DNA from: JBKECO01 sp047974745 | GTDB lineage: Bacteria; Bacillota; Clostridia; Lachnospirales; Lachnospiraceae | Assembly: GCA_047974745.1 (NCBI GenBank) | Contig: JBKECO010000022.1 | Span: 1-64,000 of the forward strand | Direction of reading: 5' to 3' | Length of the DNA: 64,000 bases | In this document: positions 44,694-51,955 of the stretch, piece after piece | Position numbering within the stretch: position 1 is the stretch's first letter | How the letters are laid out: each line of letters begins with the position of its first letter | Notes under the pieces: generated by a model | Seen by the model: the letters and a program-made list of their open reading frames with translations, nothing else | Database searches by the model: none | What the model was told of the DNA's origin: nothing | Program-made: the position numbers and the translations under genes

Positions 44694-44972
44694 ATGGCAC
44701 AGGAAGCATTGGGAATGGTAGAAACAAGAGGACTTACAGCAGCGATCGAAGCAGCTGACGCAATGGTAAAAGCAGCAGAAGTTTCATTAGTTGGAACAGA
44801 AAAAATCGGATCTGGATTAGTAACAGTAATGGTTCGCGGTGATGTTGGAGCAGTAAAGGCAGCTACAGAAACAGGCGCAGCAGCAGCTTCAAAATTAGGT
44901 GAATTAGTTGCAGTTCATGTAATTCCAAGACCTCACAGTGATGTGGAGAAAATCCTTCCTACATTGAAATAG
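44694..44972 (+). CDS. pduA: BMC-H shell protein, PduA/PduJ-like
   Basis: A 92-residue canonical hexameric shell protein (QEALGMVETRGLTAAIEAADAM...KIGSGLVTVMVRGDVGAVKAA...VHVIPRPHSDVEKIL). It is almost identical to the protein encoded at 45392-45670, with about eleven substitutions, so the two genes are recent duplicates. The pore loop region reads KIGSG. A strong AGGAGG precedes the ATG. The 102-base A-rich spacer upstream (44592-44693) holds no gene that I can see. Confidence 0.94.
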   Translation: MAQEALGMVETRGLTAAIEAADAMVKAAEVSLVGTEKIGSGLVTVMVRGDVGAVKAATETGAAAASKLGELVAVHVIPRPHSDVEKILPTLK

Positions 44973-44997
44973 TACAGAAAGACGACGAGGCGAGAGA

Positions 44998-45282
44998 ATG
45001 CAAGCTTTAGGATTTTTTGAAATAGCCGGTGTGACACCAGCGGTTACAGCGTTGGATATCATGTGCAAAACTGCAAATGTTGATTTTGTCTCCTGGGAGA
45101 GAAAACTTGGTGGACGTCTTGTTACAATTATTGTACAGGGAGAAATTTCTGATGTGACGCAGGCTCTTGAAGCAGCTGCTGCAGGTGGAATCAAAAAACC
45201 AGTTAATTATGTTTCGATCGCAAGGCCTCATGAAGAAATCGTGAAGCTGGTCGAAATGTCTGCGAGCCGTATAATCAAGTAA
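44998..45282 (+). CDS. BMC-H shell protein, divergent
   Basis: A 94-residue single-domain BMC protein (QALGFFEIAGVTPAVTALDIMCKTANVDFVSWERKLGGRLVTIIVQG) that differs clearly from its two PduA/J-like neighbours. It has Cys23 in the first helix and the pore-side loop RKLGGR, with extra positive charge. It probably forms a minor hexamer with different pore selectivity. It lies between the two near-identical BMC-H genes. The start has GACGAGGCGAG upstream, a modest ribosome binding site. Confidence 0.9.
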   Translation: MQALGFFEIAGVTPAVTALDIMCKTANVDFVSWERKLGGRLVTIIVQGEISDVTQALEAAAAGGIKKPVNYVSIARPHEEIVKLVEMSASRIIK

Positions 45283-45301
45283 AATTACAGGTGGTGTAAA
45301 A

Positions 45302-45670
45302 ATGCCAGAAACCAGAAAAACAACAAATAGTAAGTCGAATGATAAGGCTGTCACAAAGGTGACGGCACCAGAAAAAATGGAGGTAAGGAAAATGTCACAA
45401 GAAGCTTTAGGTATGGTAGAAACCAGAGGATTAACAGCAGCCATTGAAGCAGCAGATGCAATGTGTAAAGCAGCAAATGTTTCATTAGTTGGAACAGAAA
45501 AAATTGGATCCGGATTAGTAACAGTAATGGTACGCGGTGATGTAGGCGCAGTAAAATCTTCAGTTGAAGCCGGTGCAGCAAATGCTTCCAGACTTGGCGA
45601 GCTTGTTGCTACACACGTAATTCCAAGACCACACAGTGATGTTGAGAAAATCTTACCTGCTTTAAAATAA
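45302..45670 (+). CDS. pduJ: BMC-H shell protein with a 30-residue N-terminal extension and an internal start
   Basis: The full frame encodes 122 residues: a polar, lysine-rich extension (MPETRKTTNSKSNDKAVTK...) and then a 92-residue PduA/PduJ-like domain nearly identical to the 44694 protein. The first ATG has AGGTGGTG upstream. The internal ATG at 45392 has a stronger GGAGGT seven bases upstream and gives the canonical 92-residue form. Both products may be made, somewhat like PduB and PduB'. If only one start is used, 45392 is the better candidate. Confidence 0.88.
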   Translation: MPETRKTTNSKSNDKAVTKVTAPEKMEVRKMSQEALGMVETRGLTAAIEAADAMCKAANVSLVGTEKIGSGLVTVMVRGDVGAVKSSVEAGAANASRLGELVATHVIPRPHSDVEKILPALK

Positions 45671-45681
45671 CAGCCAAATGA

Positions 45682-45715
45682 CTCGGTATCAGAATGGAAT
45701 TGATCTGATACCGAG
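45682..45715 (+). promoter_or_regulatory. Intercistronic hairpin between shell genes and pduL
   Basis: CTCGGTATCAGA (45682-45693) pairs perfectly with TCTGATACCGAG (45704-45715) around a 10-base loop, with no T run. It is more likely an mRNA-stability or processing element than a terminator. Confidence 0.7.
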
Positions 45716-45780
45716 CTGTATATAGGTGCGTGTGCAGAACAAATGTACCTGTAATCAATAGAAGTCAGAGGTCAAAAGTC

Positions 45781-46440
45781 ATGGTAGACGAAAAAAACAT
45801 TGAACAGATCACAAAACTGGTAATGCAAATGATGTCTCCTGAAGCCTTTACGAGCAAAGATGAAGAGGGTGGATACATGGTGCCGGTCGGTGTTTCGGCC
45901 AGACACGTTCATCTGACACAGGAAGATGTAGAAACTTTATTTGGAAAAGGCTATCAGCTGACAAGAAAAAAAGAACTGATGGGCGGACAATTTGCATCAA
46001 ATGAACAAGTCACAATTGTCGGAGTCAAGTTACGTGCGATAGAGAATGTCAGGATTCTTGGTCCTGTCCGAAGCTTTTCGCAGGTCGAGATCTCTCAGAC
46101 AGATGCTATGAAGCTTGGAGTCGCAGCACCGCTGCGTAATTCTGGTGACATTGCAGGTTCAGCTCCCATTGCCATCGTAGGACCAAAAGGTGCAGTGTAT
46201 CTGAATGAAGGCTGCATTATTGCAAAGCGTCATATACATATGTCTCCTCAGGATGCGAAAAGCGCCGGAGTCAAAGATAAGGATGTCGTTAAAGCAACTA
46301 TGTGCAGCGAGAGAGGAACGACATTTGAGGAAGTACTTGTTCGTGTAGATCCAAGCTTTACACTGGAGATGCATATTGATACCGATGAAGCAAATGCTTC
46401 TGGCATCAAGACAGGGGACACCCTAATAATGAAAAAGTAG
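45781..46440 (+). CDS. pduL: Phosphate acyltransferase PduL
   Basis: A 219-residue zinc phosphotransacylase that swaps CoA for phosphate on the acyl-CoA made by PduP, freeing CoA inside the compartment. Here it would make lactyl-phosphate. The N-terminal encapsulation peptide (DEKNIEQITKLVMQMMSPE) precedes the two PduL domains. Metal-binding histidines are H42 and H44 (SARHVHLTQ), and H151 and H153 (KRHIHMSP). ATG 45781 is preceded by AGAGGT; upstream in-frame starts are rejected as the family begins here. No acyl kinase gene is in the window, so the last step must be encoded elsewhere. Confidence 0.94.
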   Translation: MVDEKNIEQITKLVMQMMSPEAFTSKDEEGGYMVPVGVSARHVHLTQEDVETLFGKGYQLTRKKELMGGQFASNEQVTIVGVKLRAIENVRILGPVRSFSQVEISQTDAMKLGVAAPLRNSGDIAGSAPIAIVGPKGAVYLNEGCIIAKRHIHMSPQDAKSAGVKDKDVVKATMCSERGTTFEEVLVRVDPSFTLEMHIDTDEANASGIKTGDTLIMKK

Positions 46441-46455
46441 AATGGATGAATCAGT

Positions 46456-46722
46456 ATGATTATTGGCAGAATTACAGGTAGTGTTATTGCCACGAGGAAG
46501 AATGATAACCTGATCGGAAGCAAATTTATGATCGTTGAGCCAATCGGCTCCATGAATAAAAGTGGATGCAGTATGGTTGCGATCGATAATGTCGGAGCAG
46601 GTATTGGTGAAGTAGTTCTGGTTGCGACTGGAAGTGCTGCACGCATAGGTTGTGGGATGGAACTGGCGCCAATTGATGCAGCGATTGTCGGCATAATTGA
46701 TGATGGTGCAGAACTGGAGTAA
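46456..46722 (+). CDS. eutN: BMC-P pentameric vertex protein, EutN/CcmL type
   Basis: An 88-residue beta-barrel protein (MIIGRITGSVIATRKNDNLIGSKFM near the start; VGAGIGEVVLVATGSAAR in the middle) of the EutN/CcmL/PduN family. Pentamers of it cap the vertices of the shell, so its presence shows that a closed compartment can form. It starts 15 bases after pduL and stops 6 bases before pduS. It is the only vertex protein in this locus. Confidence 0.93.
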   Translation: MIIGRITGSVIATRKNDNLIGSKFMIVEPIGSMNKSGCSMVAIDNVGAGIGEVVLVATGSAARIGCGMELAPIDAAIVGIIDDGAELE

Positions 46723-46728
46723 TCATTT

Positions 46729-48057
46729 ATGGAACGAATGGAGCTAATTCAGACAGCAAGAGAATACGGAATTTTTGGAAAAAGTTTTCATCAGGGATCA
46801 CTATGGGAGCGGCTTTTGCAGCCAGCTTCAATCTTGATTATTAATTGTGCAGAGTGTGAGCCGCTAAATCGCAGAGATAGTCTTTTGCTTGCACATTTTG
46901 CACGTGAAATATGTAAAACAGGGAGCATCATTTCAGAGGCACTTGGCGTATCAGAATTTTTTATCGGAATCAATGAATCCAGAGAAAAAGCTGTTCGTTG
47001 CGTACAGTCTGAAATTGATGCTTTCCCAAATGCTGGAGTTATTCTTTTAAAGGATCTGTATCCGGCGGGAGACGAGATCGAGCTCGTCTTTGATTGTCTT
47101 GGTATACTGGTCTCTCCAGGTAAAAAACCGATCGATTACGGAATTATTGTGATGGGGATCGAGACAGTTTTGCGTTTTTATCAAGCAATCTTTAATAAGG
47201 CACCGGTAACATCTTCCTTCCTATCGATCATAGGTGAGGTGGAGACACCTGTGTGCTGCAATGTTCCTTTTGGGACAAATATAATGGAACTTCTCGAACA
47301 AAAAGTGCGAATTACTGCGGATCATCCTGCAATTTTAGTAGGAGGAGTGCTGTTCAACAGATTAACGAATGGGTATGAACCTGTTACTGAAAACACAGGC
47401 TGCATTTTGATCCTTGAGGAGTCGCATCCACTTGTACAGCGGATGAAAGTTCCACTAAACATAAAATTGAAAAGAGCAATGGCGTCCTGCAGTCAGTGTG
47501 AGTCCTGCACACGTTTGTGCCCCAGATATCTGCTTGGATATCCGGTGGAGCCGCACAAACTGATGCGTGCTGTATCCAATTCTGTAACTGCAGAACTTGA
47601 GCCATTTTTAAATAGCAGATTTTGTTCGTCGTGTGGCTTATGTGAATATAGTTCCTGTCCGCAGGGATTATCACCGGTTTCCATGATGTTCGAATTTAAG
47701 AAGAAATTACAAATTACTAAGGAACTGCCCGTCTCTGAACATCAAATTGCTGTAAGAGATGAAAGAATAGACAGAAGGATATCTGGAAAGAAGTTCAGCC
47801 AGAAACTAGGTCTGAGTCGATATGAGAAAGAAATCCGATTAGAGACAAATCCTTTTCATCCTTCCAAAGTAAAGCTTGCTCTTGATAGGAATCGAGAAGT
47901 ACGCTTTATAGCAGAACCCCAGGAAGTCGTTTCCTGTGGTCAGCAAATCGCCTTTACGATTGCTGATTCAAAAAGTTTTCCGGTCTTTGCAACAGTCAAT
48001 GGAGTTATTTCAGAAATAGATGCGAGTGGAATCATCATTCAGACGCAAGAAGAATAA
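46729..48057 (+). CDS. pduS: PduS-like iron-sulfur flavoprotein (RnfC family)
   Basis: A 442-residue RnfC-related protein with an N-terminal NAD/FMN-binding part beginning REYGIFG. Two ferredoxin-type cluster motifs follow: C254, C257, C260, C264 and C299, C302, C305, C310. It ends with a short barrel-like domain. In the Pdu system PduS is reported to be a cobalamin reductase. This locus has no B12 enzyme, so a role in moving electrons across the shell with PduT, the next gene, is more likely. The length is typical (about 450). Confidence 0.9.
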   Translation: MERMELIQTAREYGIFGKSFHQGSLWERLLQPASILIINCAECEPLNRRDSLLLAHFAREICKTGSIISEALGVSEFFIGINESREKAVRCVQSEIDAFPNAGVILLKDLYPAGDEIELVFDCLGILVSPGKKPIDYGIIVMGIETVLRFYQAIFNKAPVTSSFLSIIGEVETPVCCNVPFGTNIMELLEQKVRITADHPAILVGGVLFNRLTNGYEPVTENTGCILILEESHPLVQRMKVPLNIKLKRAMASCSQCESCTRLCPRYLLGYPVEPHKLMRAVSNSVTAELEPFLNSRFCSSCGLCEYSSCPQGLSPVSMMFEFKKKLQITKELPVSEHQIAVRDERIDRRISGKKFSQKLGLSRYEKEIRLETNPFHPSKVKLALDRNREVRFIAEPQEVVSCGQQIAFTIADSKSFPVFATVNGVISEIDASGIIIQTQEE

Positions 48058-48089
48058 TATGCAGTAAGTAAATCGAAGGGAATCGACAC

Positions 48090-48638
48090 ATGGGAAGATC
48101 TTTAGGAATGATAGAATATAAGACAGTTTCGACTGGAGTGCTTGCAGCTGATCTGGTGCTCAAAACTGCTGAAGTGGATCTGATCGAAGCACAGACAGTA
48201 TGTCCGGGCAAATATATCGTATTGTTTGAAGGGGATATCAGTGCTGTTTCATCTGCTCTTGAAGCAGCAAAGTCTAGATATCCTGAGCAATTAATTGATA
48301 GTTTTCTACTTGGTAATCCACACGAGGGCATCTTTCCGGCTCTATATGGAACCGTGGAAATACTTGAAAAGAAAGCACTTGGCATCCTTGAGACCTTCGA
48401 TGCCGCAGCTATTTTTGTGGCAGCTGACCAAGCTGCAAAAACGGCTCAGATTCAACTAGTAGAAATACGTGTGTCCCGAGGCATGTGCGGAAAATCCTAT
48501 GTCTTTTTAACAGGTGAGGTGGCTGCAGTCAGTGCAGCGATTTCAAATGCAAAAGAGATCGTAAGCAGAAATGGAATGCTGCTTGACAGCTCTGTACTAG
48601 CAAATCCTGATAAAAAGCTTTGGGAATCAATTATGTAG
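48090..48638 (+). CDS. pduT: PduT-type BMC-T shell protein (tandem BMC domains)
   Basis: A 182-residue protein with two BMC domains (GMIEYKTVSTGVLAADLVLKTAEV and ALGILETFDAAAIFVAADQAAKTAQI) that trimerises into a pseudohexamer. Cys38, in QTVCPGKY, sits exactly where PduT of the Pdu system holds one ligand of a pore-centred 4Fe-4S cluster. Together with the adjacent PduS it offers an electron path through the shell. It is followed by the deoR gene after 17 bases. Confidence 0.93.
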   Translation: MGRSLGMIEYKTVSTGVLAADLVLKTAEVDLIEAQTVCPGKYIVLFEGDISAVSSALEAAKSRYPEQLIDSFLLGNPHEGIFPALYGTVEILEKKALGILETFDAAAIFVAADQAAKTAQIQLVEIRVSRGMCGKSYVFLTGEVAAVSAAISNAKEIVSRNGMLLDSSVLANPDKKLWESIM

Positions 48639-48655
48639 TAGAGAGGGGATTGTGT

Positions 48656-49414
48656 ATGCTTGCAGCTGAAAGGCGGAAAGAAATACTTGAGGTTTTAAAA
48701 GAGAATGGCAAGGTCATCGTTTCGGAGCTGAGTAAAAAATATGAAGTTACAGAAGAAACGATCCGCAGAGATCTTGAAAAACTTGAGAAGGACGGTGTGG
48801 CGGAAAGAACCTATGGAGGAGCTGTTTTAAAGAACTCTGACAAAGAAGAACTACCATTCCTCGTTAGAAAACGAGCTAACGTAGAAGCAAAAAAAGAAAT
48901 TGCCAAGAAAATATGTGAGATGATCCATGATGGTGACCGTATTATGCTGGATGCGAGTACGACAGCTTTATTTGTAGCAAAACAGCTGCGACCGAAGAAG
49001 AAGATAACGATCATCACAAATTCCATAGAAATATTATTGGAGCTCTCTGATATGAAAGACTGGAAGATCCTATCGACAGGCGGGTCATTGAGAACGGGTG
49101 CATTATCACTTGTTGGTTATCAGGCTGAGAGAATGGTAGATGATTTCCATGTGGACAAAGCGATCGTCTCTTGTAAAGGGGTTGACTTTGAACATGGCTT
49201 TTCGGATTCCAATGAATTTGATGCCGGTATAAAGAAGAGAATGCTGAACTCAGCAGATGTGAAGGTCATGGTCGTGGACAATGCAAAGTTTGACAAGAGA
49301 TCATTTACTCAGATCGTTGGGATCAATGGAATTGATGTCATTGCAACGGATATGGTGCTCAGTGAACAGTGGAAGAGAAAATTTGCTGAATATCATGTTG
49401 AGATCATAGAATAA
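48656..49414 (+). CDS. DeoR-family transcriptional regulator
   Basis: A 252-residue regulator with an N-terminal winged helix (AERRKEILEVLKENGKVIVSELSKKYEVTEETIRRDLEKLEKDG). The C-terminal DeoR sensor domain has AKKICEMIHDGDRIMLDASTTALFVA and SLVGYQAERMVDDFHVDKAIVSCKG. Such sensors bind phosphorylated sugars. The position at the end of the BMC operon suggests it represses this locus in response to a pathway intermediate such as rhamnulose-1-phosphate, DHAP or lactaldehyde-derived metabolites. ATG 48656 has GAGAGGGG upstream. Confidence 0.9.
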   Translation: MLAAERRKEILEVLKENGKVIVSELSKKYEVTEETIRRDLEKLEKDGVAERTYGGAVLKNSDKEELPFLVRKRANVEAKKEIAKKICEMIHDGDRIMLDASTTALFVAKQLRPKKKITIITNSIEILLELSDMKDWKILSTGGSLRTGALSLVGYQAERMVDDFHVDKAIVSCKGVDFEHGFSDSNEFDAGIKKRMLNSADVKVMVVDNAKFDKRSFTQIVGINGIDVIATDMVLSEQWKRKFAEYHVEIIE

Positions 49415-49419
49415 ATAGC

Positions 49420-49459
49420 AGGTGTGAAAAATATGGTTCGCCATTTTTTCACACCTTTT
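49420..49459 (+). terminator. Terminator of the BMC operon
   Basis: AGGTGTGAAAAATATGG pairs with CCATTTTTTCACACCT with a one-base bulge, followed by TTTT. It closes the locus after deoR. Confidence 0.87.
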
Positions 49460-49521
49460 GTAATTTTGCACAAAAAAGTAGTTCGAAATACATGAAAACA
49501 TACAAAATAACAAATAGCATC

Positions 49522-49549
49522 TTGCAATTATTTCAAAAGTGAGTATACT
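49522..49549 (+). promoter_or_regulatory. Promoter of the sugar ABC operon
   Basis: TTGCAA at 49522-49527, a 16-base spacer, TATACT at 49544-49549. Confidence 0.65.
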
Positions 49550-49561
49550 GAAAACATAGCT

Positions 49562-49597
49562 GAAAACGTTACCGAAAATGTTACCGAAAATGTTTTC
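49562..49597 (+). promoter_or_regulatory. Triple 12-bp operator repeat (LacI/cre-like)
   Basis: Three contiguous 12-base units: GAAAACGTTACC (49562-49573), GAAAATGTTACC (49574-49585) and GAAAATGTTTTC (49586-49597). The first, with the preceding T, nearly fits the CcpA cre consensus, and the third is almost palindromic. They lie just downstream of the -10, where bound LacI-family proteins would block transcription. The LacI gene at 52821 is the obvious partner. Confidence 0.7.
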
Positions 49598-49623
49598 ATG
49601 TTTCATTAAAGGAGGATATCTAA

Positions 49624-51054
49624 ATGAAAAAAAAGAGTTTGGCGGTTCTATTAATTGCTTCCATGACAGCTGCTATTTTAGCAGGATGCGGAAGTTCTTC
49701 AAGCAGTACGACCAGTGAAGCATCTGAATCAACAGATACTGGAGCTGCAGTAACAACAGAAACTACAGTTGCAGAGACAGAAACAACAGCAGCTACAGGC
49801 GATGGATCAGTATACTATTTGAATTTTAAGCCAGAGCAAGATGCACAGTGGCAGGAACTTGCAGCAATGTATACAGATGAGACTGGCGTACCTGTAACAG
49901 TAGTAACAGCAGCATCTGGAACTTATGAGCAGACATTAAAGTCTGAGATGGCTAAGACAGAAGCTCCTACCTTATTTCAGGTAAATGGACCAGTTGGACT
50001 GGCATCCTGGAAAGATTACTGCATGGATCTTAGTGCAACAGATGTTTATTCCCATTTAAAGAGCGATGATTTTGCTTTAAAAGATGGTGATCAGGTTCTT
50101 GGTATCGCATACGTAATCGAAACTTATGGATTGATCTACAATAAGACAGTGTTAAATGCATATGCTGGCATGGAAAATGCAGTCATCACATCTGTAGATG
50201 AAATCAATAATTTTGAGACTTTGAAAGCAGTTTCAGACGATATTCAGGCAAGACTTGATGAAGTCAGTGCAGCAGCTGGCCCTGATTACGCATTGGAAGG
50301 TGCATTTACATCAGCAGGAATGGATTCTTCTTCTGACTGGAGATTCAAGACTCACCTTGCAAATCTTCCGATCTACTATGAATACAAAGAAAAAGGTATC
50401 ACAGAAACAGATGCGATCGAAGGACTGTATCTTCCTAATTTCAAAATGATCTATGACCTTTATCTGACAGATTCCACAACGGAACCATCTCTTATCGCTA
50501 CAAAGACCGGTGATGATGCCAATGCAGAATTCTCACTTGGTAATGCAGTATTTTATCAGAACGGAACATGGGCATATCAGGGAATTATCGATGCTGGCAT
50601 CTTGACAGATGAGGATCTTGGAATGCTTCCGATCTATATTGGTGCAGAAGGTGAAGAAAATCAGGGACTTTGTACTGGATCAGAGAACTACTGGTGCATA
50701 AACAGCAAAGCAGATGCAGCTGATATTCAGGCAACAGAAGATTTCTTGAACTGGGTGATCACAAGTGACAGCGGAAGAGATATGCTTGCAAATCAGATGG
50801 GATTCGTAACACCTTTCGATTCCTTTGATGAAGGATATACAACTTCAAATCCATTTGTTTTAGAAGCGAACGAATATATTGCAGCTGGAAAAACACCTGT
50901 TTCATGGAATTTCTCAACAATTCCTTCAGAGACATGGAAAAACAACCTGGGAAGTGCAATGACAGAATATGCACAGGGCACAGGAACATGGGAGAACGTT
51001 CAAACAGCATTTGTTGACGGATGGGCAACCGAGTACGCAGCTACACATCAATAA
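49624..51054 (+). CDS. ABC transporter sugar-binding lipoprotein (maltodextrin-type)
   Basis: A 476-residue extracellular solute-binding protein (family 1). The lipobox LAGC is at about residues 19-22, followed by a Ser/Thr/Glu-rich linker to about residue 58, and the binding domain begins at YYLNFKPEQDAQWQELAAMYTDETG. Trp and Tyr residues are common in the latter half, as in maltooligosaccharide binders. The neighbouring permeases, LacI regulator and malQ support a maltodextrin ligand, but this is context and not proof. A strong AGGAGG precedes the ATG. Confidence 0.88.
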   Translation: MKKKSLAVLLIASMTAAILAGCGSSSSSTTSEASESTDTGAAVTTETTVAETETTAATGDGSVYYLNFKPEQDAQWQELAAMYTDETGVPVTVVTAASGTYEQTLKSEMAKTEAPTLFQVNGPVGLASWKDYCMDLSATDVYSHLKSDDFALKDGDQVLGIAYVIETYGLIYNKTVLNAYAGMENAVITSVDEINNFETLKAVSDDIQARLDEVSAAAGPDYALEGAFTSAGMDSSSDWRFKTHLANLPIYYEYKEKGITETDAIEGLYLPNFKMIYDLYLTDSTTEPSLIATKTGDDANAEFSLGNAVFYQNGTWAYQGIIDAGILTDEDLGMLPIYIGAEGEENQGLCTGSENYWCINSKADAADIQATEDFLNWVITSDSGRDMLANQMGFVTPFDSFDEGYTTSNPFVLEANEYIAAGKTPVSWNFSTIPSETWKNNLGSAMTEYAQGTGTWENVQTAFVDGWATEYAATHQ

Positions 51055-51065
51055 AGATTATCTTA

Positions 51066-51093
51066 TCAGGGTGGGCAATTTTGCCCACCCTGA
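51066..51093 (+). promoter_or_regulatory. Intercistronic hairpin between binding protein and permeases
   Basis: A perfect 13-bp stem (TCAGGGTGGGCAA with TTGCCCACCCTGA) with a 2-base loop and no T run. In comparable operons such a hairpin protects the upstream mRNA so that more binding protein than permease is made. Confidence 0.8.
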
Positions 51094-51112
51094 ATCAGAA
51101 AGGATTTGGCAT

Positions 51113-51955
51113 ATGGAAAAGTCGATCAAAAAATATTTTCCGATCTTTGCATTACCTACCCTGATTGCATTTATAGTAGGATTCATTGTTCCGTTTTTGC
51201 TTGGTATCTATCTGTCTTTTTGTGAATTTACCACAGTGTCAGATGCTACCTTTGTAGGATTTAAGAATTATACAAGAATTACATCAGATCCGGTTTTTTT
51301 TCACGCATTGGGATTTACAGTGCTTTTTACAATAGTTTCGGTCGTGCTCATCAATGTCCTTGCCTTCACGATTGCCATGCTTTTGACAAAAGGAATTCGA
51401 GGAACAAATATGTTCAGGACCGTATTTTTTATGCCGAACCTAATTGGAGGTATCGTTCTAGGTTATATCTGGCAATTGATTTTAAATGGTATCCTTGCAT
51501 ATTACAGCAGAACCCTTGTTTATAATGAAAAGTATGGATTTTGGGGACTGGTAATTTTGATCTGCTGGCAGCAGATCGGTTATATGATGATTATTTATAT
51601 TGCAGGTATTCAGAATATCCCTGGTGACCTGATCGAAGCAGCCAAAATAGATGGAGCGAACTCAGTTCAGATCTTGAAAAGCGTCACACTTCCCATGATC
51701 AGACCTGCTATCACGATCTGTACCTTTTTAACATTGACCAATGGATTTAAACTATTTGATCAGAATCTGGCATTAACAGCGGGAGCACCTTCGAGAATGT
51801 CAGAAATGCTGGCACTCAACATCTACAATACATTTTATGGCAGAAGTGGCTGGGAAGGTGTTGGTCAGGCGAAGGCTGTCATATTCTTTATACTTGTGGC
51901 TGTCATAGCGCTGGCACAGAATTATTTAACAAGACGTAAGGAGGTGCAGCAATAA
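51113..51955 (+). CDS. Sugar ABC transporter permease, MalF-like
   Basis: A 280-residue permease with about six membrane helices. The EAA-type cytosolic loop that docks with the ATPase appears as IPGDLIEAAKIDGANSVQILKSVTLPMIRP. ATG 51113 is used because the protein then begins with a short cytosolic segment and helix 1 (YFPIFALPTLIAFIVGF); a longer frame runs back into the hairpin by chance. The stop shares a base with the next start. No ATPase gene is in this operon, so a shared MsmK-like ATPase encoded elsewhere is likely. Confidence 0.9.
   Translation: MEKSIKKYFPIFALPTLIAFIVGFIVPFLLGIYLSFCEFTTVSDATFVGFKNYTRITSDPVFFHALGFTVLFTIVSVVLINVLAFTIAMLLTKGIRGTNMFRTVFFMPNLIGGIVLGYIWQLILNGILAYYSRTLVYNEKYGFWGLVILICWQQIGYMMIIYIAGIQNIPGDLIEAAKIDGANSVQILKSVTLPMIRPAITICTFLTLTNGFKLFDQNLALTAGAPSRMSEMLALNIYNTFYGRSGWEGVGQAKAVIFFILVAVIALAQNYLTRRKEVQQ

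Noticed and set aside
50969..51112. Extended start of the first sugar permease
   Set aside because: It overlaps the binding-protein gene and the intercistronic hairpin; ATG 51113 starts the permease properly.
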